Source: Chryseosolibacter sp036402115 (GTDB taxonomy: Bacteria; Bacteroidota; Bacteroidia; Cytophagales; Cyclobacteriaceae). Taken from it: a stretch of 6,332 nt of DNA. Each line of letters starts with the position of its first letter. The first letter of the stretch is position 1. A program made the position numbers and the translations under genes. Under the pieces are notes generated by a model that saw only the letters and a program-made list of their open reading frames with translations, had not been told where the DNA came from and made no database searches. Of this stretch, positions 1 through 5,842 are shown piece by piece. The stretch spans positions 1 through 6,332 of the forward strand of contig DASWTM010000190.1 of assembly GCA_036402115.1 (NCBI GenBank), given 5' to 3'.

Positions 1-70
1 AGCTGCTTAACATGCCGGCACCAACGATGGCTTTGCCGGAGGTTGAAAGAAAATCTCTTCTTGAACTCAT
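1..70 (-). CDS. N-terminus of a Tat-exported protein (partial, runs off the left edge)
   Basis: An ATG at 70-68 opens a frame that stays open to the window edge, giving 23 codons. The peptide begins MSSRRDFLSTSGKAIVGAG and continues MLSS. This is a twin-arginine signal: the S-R-R-D-F-L motif falls at residues 3-8, followed by a weakly hydrophobic Gly/Ala stretch. The mature protein should therefore be folded in the cytoplasm and exported to the periplasm by the Tat system. In Bacteroidota this kind of N-terminus is common on Gfo/Idh/MocA-type oxidoreductases, amidohydrolases and other secreted enzymes, but nothing beyond the signal is visible and I assign no function. A -7-like TATATTAG lies at 100-93 without a convincing TTTG partner, so a separate promoter is only possible. 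The gene is 147 bp downstream of the siroheme operon on the same strand and need not belong to it. Confidence 0.72.
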   Translation of the reverse strand, partial: MSSRRDFLSTSGKAIVGAGMLSS

Positions 71-151
71 AAAGGTAGATTTGATTGGAGACCTAATATA
101 AGGAAGAAGTTTCGAAATGTTTTAGCTAGCTCAGTGCATGGTATTTTATAG

Positions 152-199
152 CCACTCCCGCGAGCGTGGGACCTTCGGCAAGGCACTAAGACACTAAGG
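152..199. repeat. Small hairpins and an 8-bp tandem repeat between the siroheme operon and the Tat gene
   Basis: The intergenic stretch 71-217 has no gene but some structure. CCACTCCC at 152-159 faces GAGCGTGG at 162-169, giving an almost complete GC-rich stem with one mismatch and one wobble. CCTT (172-175) and AAGG (180-183) form a second small stem around CGGC. An imperfect 8-bp tandem repeat, cactaaga then cactaagg, covers 184-199. No T-run follows either stem on the minus strand, so this is not a clear intrinsic terminator for the operon ending at 218. The period-8 repeat resembles the degenerate short tandem repeats often left by small intergenic elements, but it could equally be chance. 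Confidence 0.4.
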
Positions 200-217
200 A
201 ACACCAACAATTCATGC

Positions 218-802
218 CTAGCTTCTTAGCCAGGAAGAAGTGATTTGGTTAAGGGTGTCGACTTTATTGCGGAAGTCGCCTTTGATTCGGTCGCGGATCT
301 TCTGCATGTTGTCGAGTAGTTCGTTCGTATTCTCCGGAAGGACGTCTTCAAAAAATTCGCGCATACGCTTGGCGATGGTGGGCGATTTTCCATTGGTGGA
401 AATACCAATCTTAATGTTGCCTTTCGTGACAACGGAACCAAGGTAGAAATCGCATAGTTCCGGAGTGTCAGCTACGTTGATGATCATTCTTCGTTTCCGA
501 GCGATCACCCGGATTCGTTCATGAAGTACGTTGTCATCCGTTGCCAGCACGAGTATGTCTTTTCCATGCAGATCGCGATTCCTGAACTTTCGTTCGATGA
601 GTCTGACGCTTGAAAAATCTTTTGCAATCTGAACGAGTTCAGGATGAAAGCGATCGGCAACAACTGTAATCTTAGCGGCCGGACTACTCTTCAAGAGTGC
701 GCCAACTTTTTCCAGCCCCACATTTCCACCACCAACGATCAACGTGTCCAACTTCTCAAGCTTGAGAAAAATGGGGAAAAGATTGTTTCTGTCAGTCTCC
801 AT
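218..802 (-). CDS. Precorrin-2 dehydrogenase (Met8p / CysG N-terminal family), siroheme synthesis
   Basis: This cytoplasmic enzyme oxidises precorrin-2 to sirohydrochlorin with NAD+. Some family members also insert Fe2+ to give siroheme, and I cannot tell whether this one does. With the ATG at 802-800 the protein has 194 residues. The Rossmann NAD motif VGGGNVG is at about 23-29, VLATDDN at about 85-91, and NVADTPELCDF at about 109-119 carries the Asp (about 112) that aligns with the catalytic Asp of CysG/Met8p. ISTNGKSP at about 134-141 is the usual active-site loop. The C-terminal helical tail is typical of a stand-alone enzyme of about 190-220 residues. The frame extends nine codons upstream to a TTG at 829, overlapping cobA. 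I prefer the ATG because it lies 10 nt after the cobA stop and because family members start close to the NLFP segment. It is the last gene of the operon. Confidence 0.93.
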   Translation of the reverse strand: METDRNNLFPIFLKLEKLDTLIVGGGNVGLEKVGALLKSSPAAKITVVADRFHPELVQIAKDFSSVRLIERKFRNRDLHGKDILVLATDDNVLHERIRVIARKRRMIINVADTPELCDFYLGSVVTKGNIKIGISTNGKSPTIAKRMREFFEDVLPENTNELLDNMQKIRDRIKGDFRNKVDTLNQITSSWLRS

Positions 803-812
803 GGTTTTCGAT

Positions 813-1604
813 TTATTGGTATGCTTCAATCTGCGCCCTTGCTGCAGTCATCAGGTTCGTTAAGTCTGTTGCGTAGGCGACAACTTCACCGATGACAATA
901 ATAGCAGGACCGCCAAGCGGAGTCGCAGTAAACTTCTCCACAACCGTCCCAACCGTTGCCACTATATTTTTTTGACTTTCAAGTGTCCCATTCTGGATGA
1001 TAGCGATGGGTGTATTTTCCTTGCCTTGTTGCGTGAATAACGTTACAATTTCCTGCAGCTTGTTCAATCCCATCAAGATGACGATTGTAGCGGTTGATTT
1101 CGCGGCCAACGCAACATCATCAGACAGTTTCCCTGACATTGTTGTTCCCGTCACGACCCAAAAGCTCTCACTGATTCCACGCATAGTAACAGGAATATTG
1201 AGCGCGGCAGGGACGGCAAGCGCACTGCTGATGCCGGGCACGACCGCAGTTTGAAGACCGTTTTTCGCGGCAAACTCCAGCTCCTCTCCTCCACGACCAA
1301 AAACAAAAGAGTCACCGCCTTTCAATCTCACTACATGTCCGTAAACATATGCCATCTCCACAATGAGCTCGTTGATCTCGGATTGCGAGTACGAATGAGC
1401 GCCCGCCCGCTTGCCTACACTGAGTTTCGGAATGTTTGCAGGAATCAACGCGAGAATTTCCTCGGACACCAGGGCATCGTACAATACGACATTTGCGCTC
1501 TGCAACGCCTTGATGCCCTTGAGCGTAATAAGTTCAGCATCTCCAGGGCCGGCACCGACCAACGTTACCTTAGGTTCTTTGTGAAAAGTCAATATCGTCT
1601 CCAT
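813..1604 (-). CDS. cobA: Uroporphyrinogen-III C-methyltransferase (SUMT)
   Basis: The enzyme transfers two methyl groups from S-adenosylmethionine to C2 and C7 of uroporphyrinogen III, giving precorrin-2, the branch point to siroheme and cobalamin. The 263 residues match a stand-alone SUMT. VGAGPGD (16-22) is the N-terminal SAM-binding loop, YDALVS is at 42-47, VGKRAGAH at 63-70, LKGGDSFVFGRGGEE at 94-108, VPGISSALA at 122-130 and the LMG segment at 177-179. The usual IPVTHRG motif reads IPVTMRG (137-143), with His replaced by Met; I believe replacement of that His is common in Bacteroidota SUMTs. The ATG at 1604 directly abuts the TAG stop of the reductase gene (TAGATG, zero spacing), which suggests translational coupling. 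Its product feeds the dehydrogenase encoded 10 nt downstream. Confidence 0.96.
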   Translation of the reverse strand: METILTFHKEPKVTLVGAGPGDAELITLKGIKALQSANVVLYDALVSEEILALIPANIPKLSVGKRAGAHSYSQSEINELIVEMAYVYGHVVRLKGGDSFVFGRGGEELEFAAKNGLQTAVVPGISSALAVPAALNIPVTMRGISESFWVVTGTTMSGKLSDDVALAAKSTATIVILMGLNKLQEIVTLFTQQGKENTPIAIIQNGTLESQKNIVATVGTVVEKFTATPLGGPAIIVIGEVVAYATDLTNLMTAARAQIEAYQ

Positions 1605-3710
1605 CTATGCTGTTACTTTTTCTAGATTCTTAAATGCAAAAGCCTGCTCCATAAAATTGTGTGCATCCGAAAGGAATGCATTCGCAAAACTCTCGCTTGG
1701 CTCATTTTTATTGATGCGTAGTACGTGATCTTTGAAACTTCCGGTGAATGGGAACAACCCCGAGTCGATGAAGTGCAACTGGAAATCATTCAGCACCTGG
1801 ATCTGTGTGCTTGGCTTTACATCTTTGGTAAGCAATAATGCTTTGGCCGTATTGATGAAGGCACTATAGCTGTGATAGATTCCATCAGCGTAAAGACGTT
1901 TCTCAATGGCTTCCTTCGACCATCCGATTTTTTCTTCGGTTTCGTAGAGCAAGGTTGAGACAAGATCGATGATCACACCAGCACATTCACCGACTGCGGT
2001 GTGGAGAATGAAATTGTTTTCTTGCCCCCAGTCAATGTACTCGAGCGGAGCCGTATTTGTTACATCGCCCAGCGGCTTCAACAGCGTATAGAAATAGTTT
2101 CTGCCAAGCCTTTGAAAATAACTGTGGTAGTATTCCCCGTCTATGGCATTCTTTTCATAGTCAGTCAAAAGCAACCGAAGTGCATCAGGTCCTCTTCTGC
2201 TTGGTATTTTTATGATCTTGTCGGAAATAATTCCATCGCCATTCTGAAGCTTGCCACCACCGAGTAATACAACGAGGGCCGGAAGAATTTTTCCTTGCTT
2301 GTCTTTAATGGTGCTGCCGTGAAAGCCGATTCCCGCAAGACCATGCTGGCCACATGAGTTCGGGCAGCCGCTGATCTTGATTTTGATATCGCTGTTGTAA
2401 ATCAAATCCGGAAATTCATCCCGGATCACTTTTTCGAGTGCTAACGAGATTTGTGTGCTGTCGGAAATGCCGAGGTTGCACGACTCTGTCCCGGGGCAAG
2501 CCGTGATGTCGGCAACGCTATCGAAACCGGGTTCAGCCAATTCCATTTTATCAAGGGCGGCAAACAAGTGACGCAACACTTCGCCTCTAACAAATCGAAT
2601 GAGGTAGCCTTGATTGACAGTGACCCTTAGCTCCGTGGAAGCGTATGAATCAACGATATCCGCAAATTGTCTTGCACGATCCGAAGATAAATTTCCCAAC
2701 GGCAATTTGACATACACACCAAAGAATCCTTCCTGTTTTTGTTCGAAGACATTCGTATCATGCCAGCGTTGGTATTTGGCTTCATTGATATGGTTCGGTG
2801 CTTCCAGCGGAACGAAGTCTGGAATAGAAGGATCAGGATACAAGTCGTAATGAATTTTATACGTTTTGTTTTTGATGGCGAGCCGCTCTTCGGCCACCAG
2901 TTTCATCAGCTCCGGCAACCCGATTTCATCCAGTAAAAATTTCAACCGGGCCTTCATCCTGCGGTTTCGTTCACCATACCGATCAAACACACGTAGAACG
3001 CTCTCCGTAAACGGAATCAATTGATCTTCTTCTAAAAATTCATAAGCAGTTTGCGCGAGGTAGGGGTTGGCCCCAAGACCTCCTCCAATTACGACTTTAA
3101 ATCCGCGCTGTCCATCCTGAAGTTTCGGAATGAATCCGAGATCGTGGATAAAGGTATAAGCAGTATCGTCTTCGGATGAAGAGAATGCAATCTTGAACTT
3201 CCTTCCCATTTCCTGGCAGATTGGGTTGCGCAGAAAATACTGAAACATCTCATATGCGTACGGAGAGACGTCAAACAATTCTTTCGGATCAACACCCGCT
3301 GTTGCGGAAGCTGTAATATTTCTAACGGTATTGCCACACGCTTCGCGGAGTGTTATATCGTCTTGCTCAAGCTTAGCCCATAGTTCAGGTGTTCTGTCCA
3401 GACTGACGAAGTGGATCTGAATATCCTGACGTGTAGTGGCGTGCAGGTTGCTGCTTGCATATTCGTCAGAAATGTCAGCAATGCGCCTGAGCTGTTTCGT
3501 GGTCACTCTTCCAAACGGAAGTTTGATACGTATCATTTGAACTCCGGGCTGACGCTGACCATAGATCCCGCGCGCAAGGCGAAGGCTTCTGAATTTTTCT
3601 TCGTCAATTTTTCCCTCGCGGAATAAGCGAATTTTTTTCTCGAGCGTGAGAATATCGTTGGCTACTACCGGGTTATTCAAATCTTCAAGTTCTGTACGAA
3701 AGCTAAGCAT
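1605..3710 (-). CDS. Siroheme [4Fe-4S] sulfite (or nitrite) reductase with C-terminal extension
   Basis: This is an assimilatory siroheme reductase, most likely reducing sulfite to sulfide with six electrons, perhaps from ferredoxin; nitrite is the alternative substrate. The 701 residues contain two ferredoxin-like halves (about 50-115 and 325-390), each followed by a siroheme/4Fe4S catalytic half. Cluster ligands are visible as C405-x5-C411 and C449-x3-C453. R94, R130, K171 and K173 fall in contexts like the sulfite-binding Arg/Lys residues of E. coli CysI (TTRQDIQ, NTVRNIT, GRKFKI). The family core ends near residue 560; another 140 or so residues follow, starting with a VGECAG motif (573-578) and then predicted helices resembling a HEPN-type domain. 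It heads an operon with cobA and the precorrin-2 dehydrogenase, which make its own cofactor. There is no Shine-Dalgarno. A terminator and a Cys-codon leader peptide lie directly upstream, which favours a cysteine-related role, hence sulfite. No adjacent cysDNH or nitrate genes are visible. Confidence 0.93.
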   Translation of the reverse strand: MLSFRTELEDLNNPVVANDILTLEKKIRLFREGKIDEEKFRSLRLARGIYGQRQPGVQMIRIKLPFGRVTTKQLRRIADISDEYASSNLHATTRQDIQIHFVSLDRTPELWAKLEQDDITLREACGNTVRNITASATAGVDPKELFDVSPYAYEMFQYFLRNPICQEMGRKFKIAFSSSEDDTAYTFIHDLGFIPKLQDGQRGFKVVIGGGLGANPYLAQTAYEFLEEDQLIPFTESVLRVFDRYGERNRRMKARLKFLLDEIGLPELMKLVAEERLAIKNKTYKIHYDLYPDPSIPDFVPLEAPNHINEAKYQRWHDTNVFEQKQEGFFGVYVKLPLGNLSSDRARQFADIVDSYASTELRVTVNQGYLIRFVRGEVLRHLFAALDKMELAEPGFDSVADITACPGTESCNLGISDSTQISLALEKVIRDEFPDLIYNSDIKIKISGCPNSCGQHGLAGIGFHGSTIKDKQGKILPALVVLLGGGKLQNGDGIISDKIIKIPSRRGPDALRLLLTDYEKNAIDGEYYHSYFQRLGRNYFYTLLKPLGDVTNTAPLEYIDWGQENNFILHTAVGECAGVIIDLVSTLLYETEEKIGWSKEAIEKRLYADGIYHSYSAFINTAKALLLTKDVKPSTQIQVLNDFQLHFIDSGLFPFTGSFKDHVLRINKNEPSESFANAFLSDAHNFMEQAFAFKNLEKVTA

Positions 3711-3723
3711 GGCGTTAAACGTT

Positions 3724-3761
3724 AAAATAAAAGAGCCTGTCCTATGGTGCAGGAAAGGCTC
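3724..3761 (-). terminator. Intrinsic terminator in the leader of the reductase operon (attenuator)
   Basis: On the minus strand GAGCCT (3761-3756) pairs with AGGCTC (3738-3733). Inside it, after a TT/AC mismatch, CCT (3753-3751) pairs with AGG (3743-3741) around the loop GCACCAT. The stem is followed at once by TTTTATTTT (3732-3724). It sits after the leader ORF and only 22 nt before the reductase ATG, and it points into that gene. It is therefore placed to stop transcription before the operon rather than to end a preceding gene. Confidence 0.82.
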
Positions 3762-3829
3762 GGTATTGGGTTAGTTGTAAAGTAATGTCTACTCAAGTTC
3801 TCCTGCATGTGAATGTAAAGGCTTACAAC
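3748..3829 (-). promoter_or_regulatory. Predicted cysteine-responsive attenuator: leader arm and antiterminator arm
   Basis: Two mutually informative pairings are visible in the leader RNA. TGCAGGAGA (3807-3799), inside the leader ORF after the Cys codons, is complementary over 9 positions with one G-U to TTTCCTGCA (3756-3748), which covers the 5' side and loop of the terminator. The two helices cross, so they should exclude each other. A second helix pairs GTTGTAAG (3829-3822), which contains the Cys codons, with CTTTACAAC (3782-3774) just after the leader stop. A ribosome stalled on the Cys codons leaves 3807-3799 free to form the antiterminator. A ribosome that reaches the stop at 3791-3789 covers it and lets the terminator form. 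The pairings are seen in the sequence; the regulatory logic is inferred. Confidence 0.7.
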
Positions 3830-3899
3830 ACCACATCATCTTAATGGGTTGAAGGTGTGTTGCCAAAGCGTTTTGTTTTCTCATGTCTGTAATGTCTAC
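3782..3899 (-). repeat. Exact 11-nt direct repeat flanking the leader ORF
   Basis: GTAGACATTAC occurs on the minus strand at 3899-3889 and again at 3792-3782, 107 nt apart. The first copy spans the predicted transcription start and lies just before the leader start codon. The second contains the TAG stop codon of the leader ORF. The copies could be regulator sites, a trace of duplication of the leader, or coincidence. Confidence 0.6.
3789..3884 (-). CDS. 31-residue leader peptide with Met-Met-Trp-Cys-Cys run, upstream of the reductase operon
   Basis: An ATG at 3884-3882 opens a 31-codon frame ending in TAG at 3791-3789. The second half reads MMWCCKPLHSHAGELE (residues 16-31). Cys19 and Cys20 are tandem TGT codons at 3830-3825, preceded by two Met codons and one Trp codon. 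This is an unusual concentration of sulfur-containing and low-abundance residues for so short a peptide. The start lies about 10 nt after the predicted transcription start, so the message is almost leaderless; Met16 is an alternative start that keeps the whole run. The peptide has no signal sequence or domain. Its likely job is to be translated in cis as a sensor of charged Cys-tRNA, as in amino-acid operon leader peptides, because an antiterminator arm overlaps its 3' part and a terminator follows. It is not an ordinary protein-coding gene. Confidence 0.75.
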   Translation of the reverse strand: MRKQNALATHLQPIKMMWCCKPLHSHAGELE

Positions 3900-3930
3900 C
3901 AATATTATAGGTATTAAACCACAAAACAAA
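3900..3930 (-). promoter_or_regulatory. Bacteroidota-type promoter of the leader and siroheme/reductase operon
   Basis: On the minus strand TTTG (3930-3927) is followed after exactly 19 nt by TAATATTG (3907-3900). The Bacteroidota housekeeping consensus is TTTG, 19-21 nt, TAnnTTTG, so this matches 4/4 and 5/6 of the fixed positions. The transcription start should fall near 3895-3892, about 10 nt before the leader-peptide ATG. No other candidate as good is visible between here and the reductase gene. Confidence 0.72.
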
Positions 3931-4019
3931 CAGGCGATTGAATATTTATGAGATTTTTAACAAAAATCACCCAAAACGAGTGTTCGTTGAACAGCGCAAT
4001 CGATGGAAATAGAATGCAG

Positions 4020-4266
4020 AAATCCACACCACGGAGCTCGCGGAGAAGCCACGGAGCAACCGCGGAGATGTTATGTGAGGATAAGAGGAAATGGCACTTG
4101 CAGTTTATGCGGTACACGGTCGCAATGACGCAGCGTGGTGGATACAACTGAAATACAATTATGAGTTAAATCGAAACCGTGGAACTTCATGATGCAGGGA
4201 GACATAAACATGAAAAAATCTCCGTGGCTACTCCGCGCTTCTCCGTGTTCTCCGCGGTGTGGATTT
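4020..4266. mobile_element. MITE-like element with ~50-bp terminal inverted repeats, no coding capacity
   Basis: The left arm 4020-4069 and the right arm 4218-4266 are inverted copies of each other, both starting aaatccacacc at the outer end. Each arm holds four CGGAG units spaced 9-11 bp (left arm at 4032, 4041, 4052 and 4063). Units preceded by A alternate with units preceded by G, in opposite phase in the two arms. The 148-bp centre (4070-4217) has no believable gene. I see no clear target-site duplication. The element lies between hemA and the promoter of the reductase operon. It resembles the CCACGGAG-rich short repeats scattered in many bacterial genomes; I cannot show that it moves or name a partner transposase. 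Transcribed, it would fold into a long imperfect hairpin. Confidence 0.65.
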
Positions 4267-4315
4267 AAGAAAACTTGGCGTCCGCTTCGCCCGGGATTGG
4301 GGTTGTGAAACATAA

Positions 4316-4369
4316 CACCGAACTATAGACGGGTTCGGTGGCTAGTGCTTCTCCGGGCCGAAGGGACTA
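4316..4369 (-). terminator. Two hairpins after hemA, possible weak terminator
   Basis: Reading away from the hemA stop, an imperfect stem covers 4369-4343 (TAGT...ACTA ends with CTTC/GAAG inside). It is followed by a perfect 8-bp inverted repeat, CACCGAAC (4316-4323) with GTTCGGTG (4333-4340), around a 9-nt loop. On the minus strand the second stem runs into TTATGTTT. That is a poor U-tract, so termination here is possible but weak. The 4267-4389 segment could also be part of a repeat adjoining the MITE-like element. The stretch 3931-4019 on the other side of that element shows nothing I can name. Confidence 0.4.
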
Positions 4370-4389
4370 TTTACACAATGCAGTCGTTA

Positions 4390-5649
4390 TCAATTGAGAG
4401 AGATATTAAACTTAATGGTACTCCATGGGGTGAGTGTCGTCACCGAATCGATACCATTCTCGGCTCTATTATTATTAGAGAGAACTTTGCAGCTTTTGCT
4501 GACATCTCCTGATATAGTGCGAATAATTTTGTTGGCCTGCTTGCGGATTTTCTCTACATCGCATGCCGATAGTTCTTGATCAAGGCGTGGCAATAGCACA
4601 TTCAACTCGCGATTCCTGATGAAGAGCAAGCGATTCCAGTATGCAGCCAGTACGGGTGAAAATTCAAGCTGCACAAACACTTCCATGAACGCTTTCGCCT
4701 CCTTCATCACGATAGACCATGCTGACTCAACTCCGCCAAAAGCATCCAATGGTGATTTATGAATACGCTTAAGGTCATCCAGGTTATACAATTCGATGGC
4801 GCTGTGATCGGCCAGCTTGCTGTTGAAATTGCGCGGCATGCCGAAGTCGAGGATGAACCAAACTTTATTTACATCGAAAAATCCCGACAGGTACGATTCT
4901 GGAAATAACGATACTTCGTAGTGCGTTGCTCCGATGATGACATCGGCATTTTTAACATGCTCATGAAGGTCATCGAGGTGCAGCGCGTTCATATAATACT
5001 GTTGCGCCAGTTCATCGGCCCGCACAAAATCTTTGCTTACAATCGATACGTTCTGAATTCCCTCATTGTAAAGGTATTTGATCGCCATACGTGCGATCTT
5101 ACCAGTACCGATAACCAGAAACTTCTTGTCGTGCATACTATCCAGGCGACTGTATAAAAGCTCGATAGCGTTATCAACTACTGACACACAAAATTTATCG
5201 ATTCCTGTTTCCGTTCGTACGCGTTTTCCAATACGGATGGCCTGGCGCAAGAGATTGTCGAGCGTTATGCCGAGGCTGTTCATTTCGTGCGCACGTTTCT
5301 TCGCCAATTGAAGCTGGCCAAGAATCTCGTGATCGCCTTTTATTGGTGACAACAACCCACTGGCTACTGCGAGCAGGTGCGTTACCGACTCCTCGGTATT
5401 ATAATAGAACTGCGTGTAACCCTTAAGGGCAGGATATTGATTAAAGAACTCGGTCAACGGGTTGATCGATTCATTAACCGCATAGATTGTAAAGCGGTTG
5501 CACGTGGAAAGAACAAACACTTCATCCACCTGTAAATTAAGGTTTGATAAATGTTCGCGGATAGTCGCTTCGCTGCCCGCCAGCTTTTCACGAATTGCCA
5601 GGGGGGTGTCTTCGTGACTGATCTCTGCTGCGAAAATTTGCCTTGCCAT
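4390..5649 (-). CDS. hemA: Glutamyl-tRNA reductase (divergent)
   Basis: The family reduces glutamyl-tRNA(Glu) with NADPH to glutamate-1-semialdehyde, the committed step of C5-pathway tetrapyrrole synthesis that also supplies siroheme. The 419 residues are the usual length. The N-terminal catalytic domain carries STCNR with nucleophile Cys50. The second motif reads ASGLLSPIKGDHEILGQ (96-112), against the usual SGLxSxxxGExxI. The NADPH-binding Rossmann domain starts near VIGTGKIA (179-186) and contains the DFGMPRNFN segment (268-276). The C-terminal helical dimerisation domain covers about 310-419. Oddities: the Glu that normally follows as STCNRxE is Thr (STCNRFT), and the Gly-Glu of the second motif is Gly-Asp. 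It may therefore be a lineage-specific variant or a paralogue. There is no Shine-Dalgarno; TTTTGAG and TAATTTTT lie just upstream of the ATG, but their spacing does not give a convincing promoter. It is separated from the reductase operon by about 680 bp. Confidence 0.88.
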   Translation of the reverse strand: MARQIFAAEISHEDTPLAIREKLAGSEATIREHLSNLNLQVDEVFVLSTCNRFTIYAVNESINPLTEFFNQYPALKGYTQFYYNTEESVTHLLAVASGLLSPIKGDHEILGQLQLAKKRAHEMNSLGITLDNLLRQAIRIGKRVRTETGIDKFCVSVVDNAIELLYSRLDSMHDKKFLVIGTGKIARMAIKYLYNEGIQNVSIVSKDFVRADELAQQYYMNALHLDDLHEHVKNADVIIGATHYEVSLFPESYLSGFFDVNKVWFILDFGMPRNFNSKLADHSAIELYNLDDLKRIHKSPLDAFGGVESAWSIVMKEAKAFMEVFVQLEFSPVLAAYWNRLLFIRNRELNVLLPRLDQELSACDVEKIRKQANKIIRTISGDVSKSCKVLSNNNRAENGIDSVTTLTPWSTIKFNISLN

Positions 5650-5825
5650 GTGTAAAAATTATACTCAAAAGTAGAGTTACACAGGGGGCTCATCAATCCG
5701 ATAAAGCTTGTATTTTGAGATACTGCCTTGTACTTGTGGAAATGCGTACAACTACTTAGAAAATTTCTCTACATACTGCGCTGACAGTGTGCAAACCCAC
5801 ATTTTTTCACCAAAACGATTTTCCA

Positions 5826-5839
5826 CCGTAGAAATACGG
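5826..5839. other. Perfect 5-bp palindrome with 4-nt loop between response regulator and hemA
   Basis: CCGTA (5826-5830) and TACGG (5835-5839) surround GAAA. The site begins 4 nt after the response regulator stop and lies about 180 bp upstream of hemA. No T-run follows on the minus strand, so it is not a clear terminator. A symmetric site of this size could be an operator for a dimeric LuxR-type regulator, but that is speculation. The rest of 5650-5825 shows no gene. Confidence 0.35.
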
Positions 5840-5842
5840 AGC

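Noticed and set aside
803..829. Longer start of the precorrin-2 dehydrogenase at a TTG (829-827)
   Set aside because: It overlaps the end of cobA and adds nine residues of no family character; the ATG at 802 fits the family N-terminus and a 10-nt gap.
240..3626. Plus-strand open frames of 65-124 codons inside the siroheme operon
   Set aside because: Antisense shadows of well-supported genes; no recognisable domains or start signals.
3711..3900. SAM or other riboswitch in the reductase leader
   Set aside because: I see no conserved SAM-I or SAM-II core, and the leader is explained by a translated Cys-rich ORF plus terminator.
3914..4313. Overlapping open frames in the hemA-reductase gap (for example 3914-4147 and 4071-4313 on -, 3948-4151 on +)
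   Set aside because: They run through the inverted-repeat arms, have low-complexity or unrecognisable translations, and overlap each other on both strands.
4308..4392. Integron attC-like site (GTTATGT next to an inverted repeat after hemA)
   Set aside because: The opposite end (TGATAAC overlapping the hemA stop) does not match, the inner arms do not pair across the site, and there are no cassettes or integrase.
5650..5700. Promoter directly upstream of hemA (TTTTGAG / TAATTTTT)
   Set aside because: At the correct 19-nt spacing the -33 position reads CTGT, not TTTG, and the transcript would start almost on the ATG.
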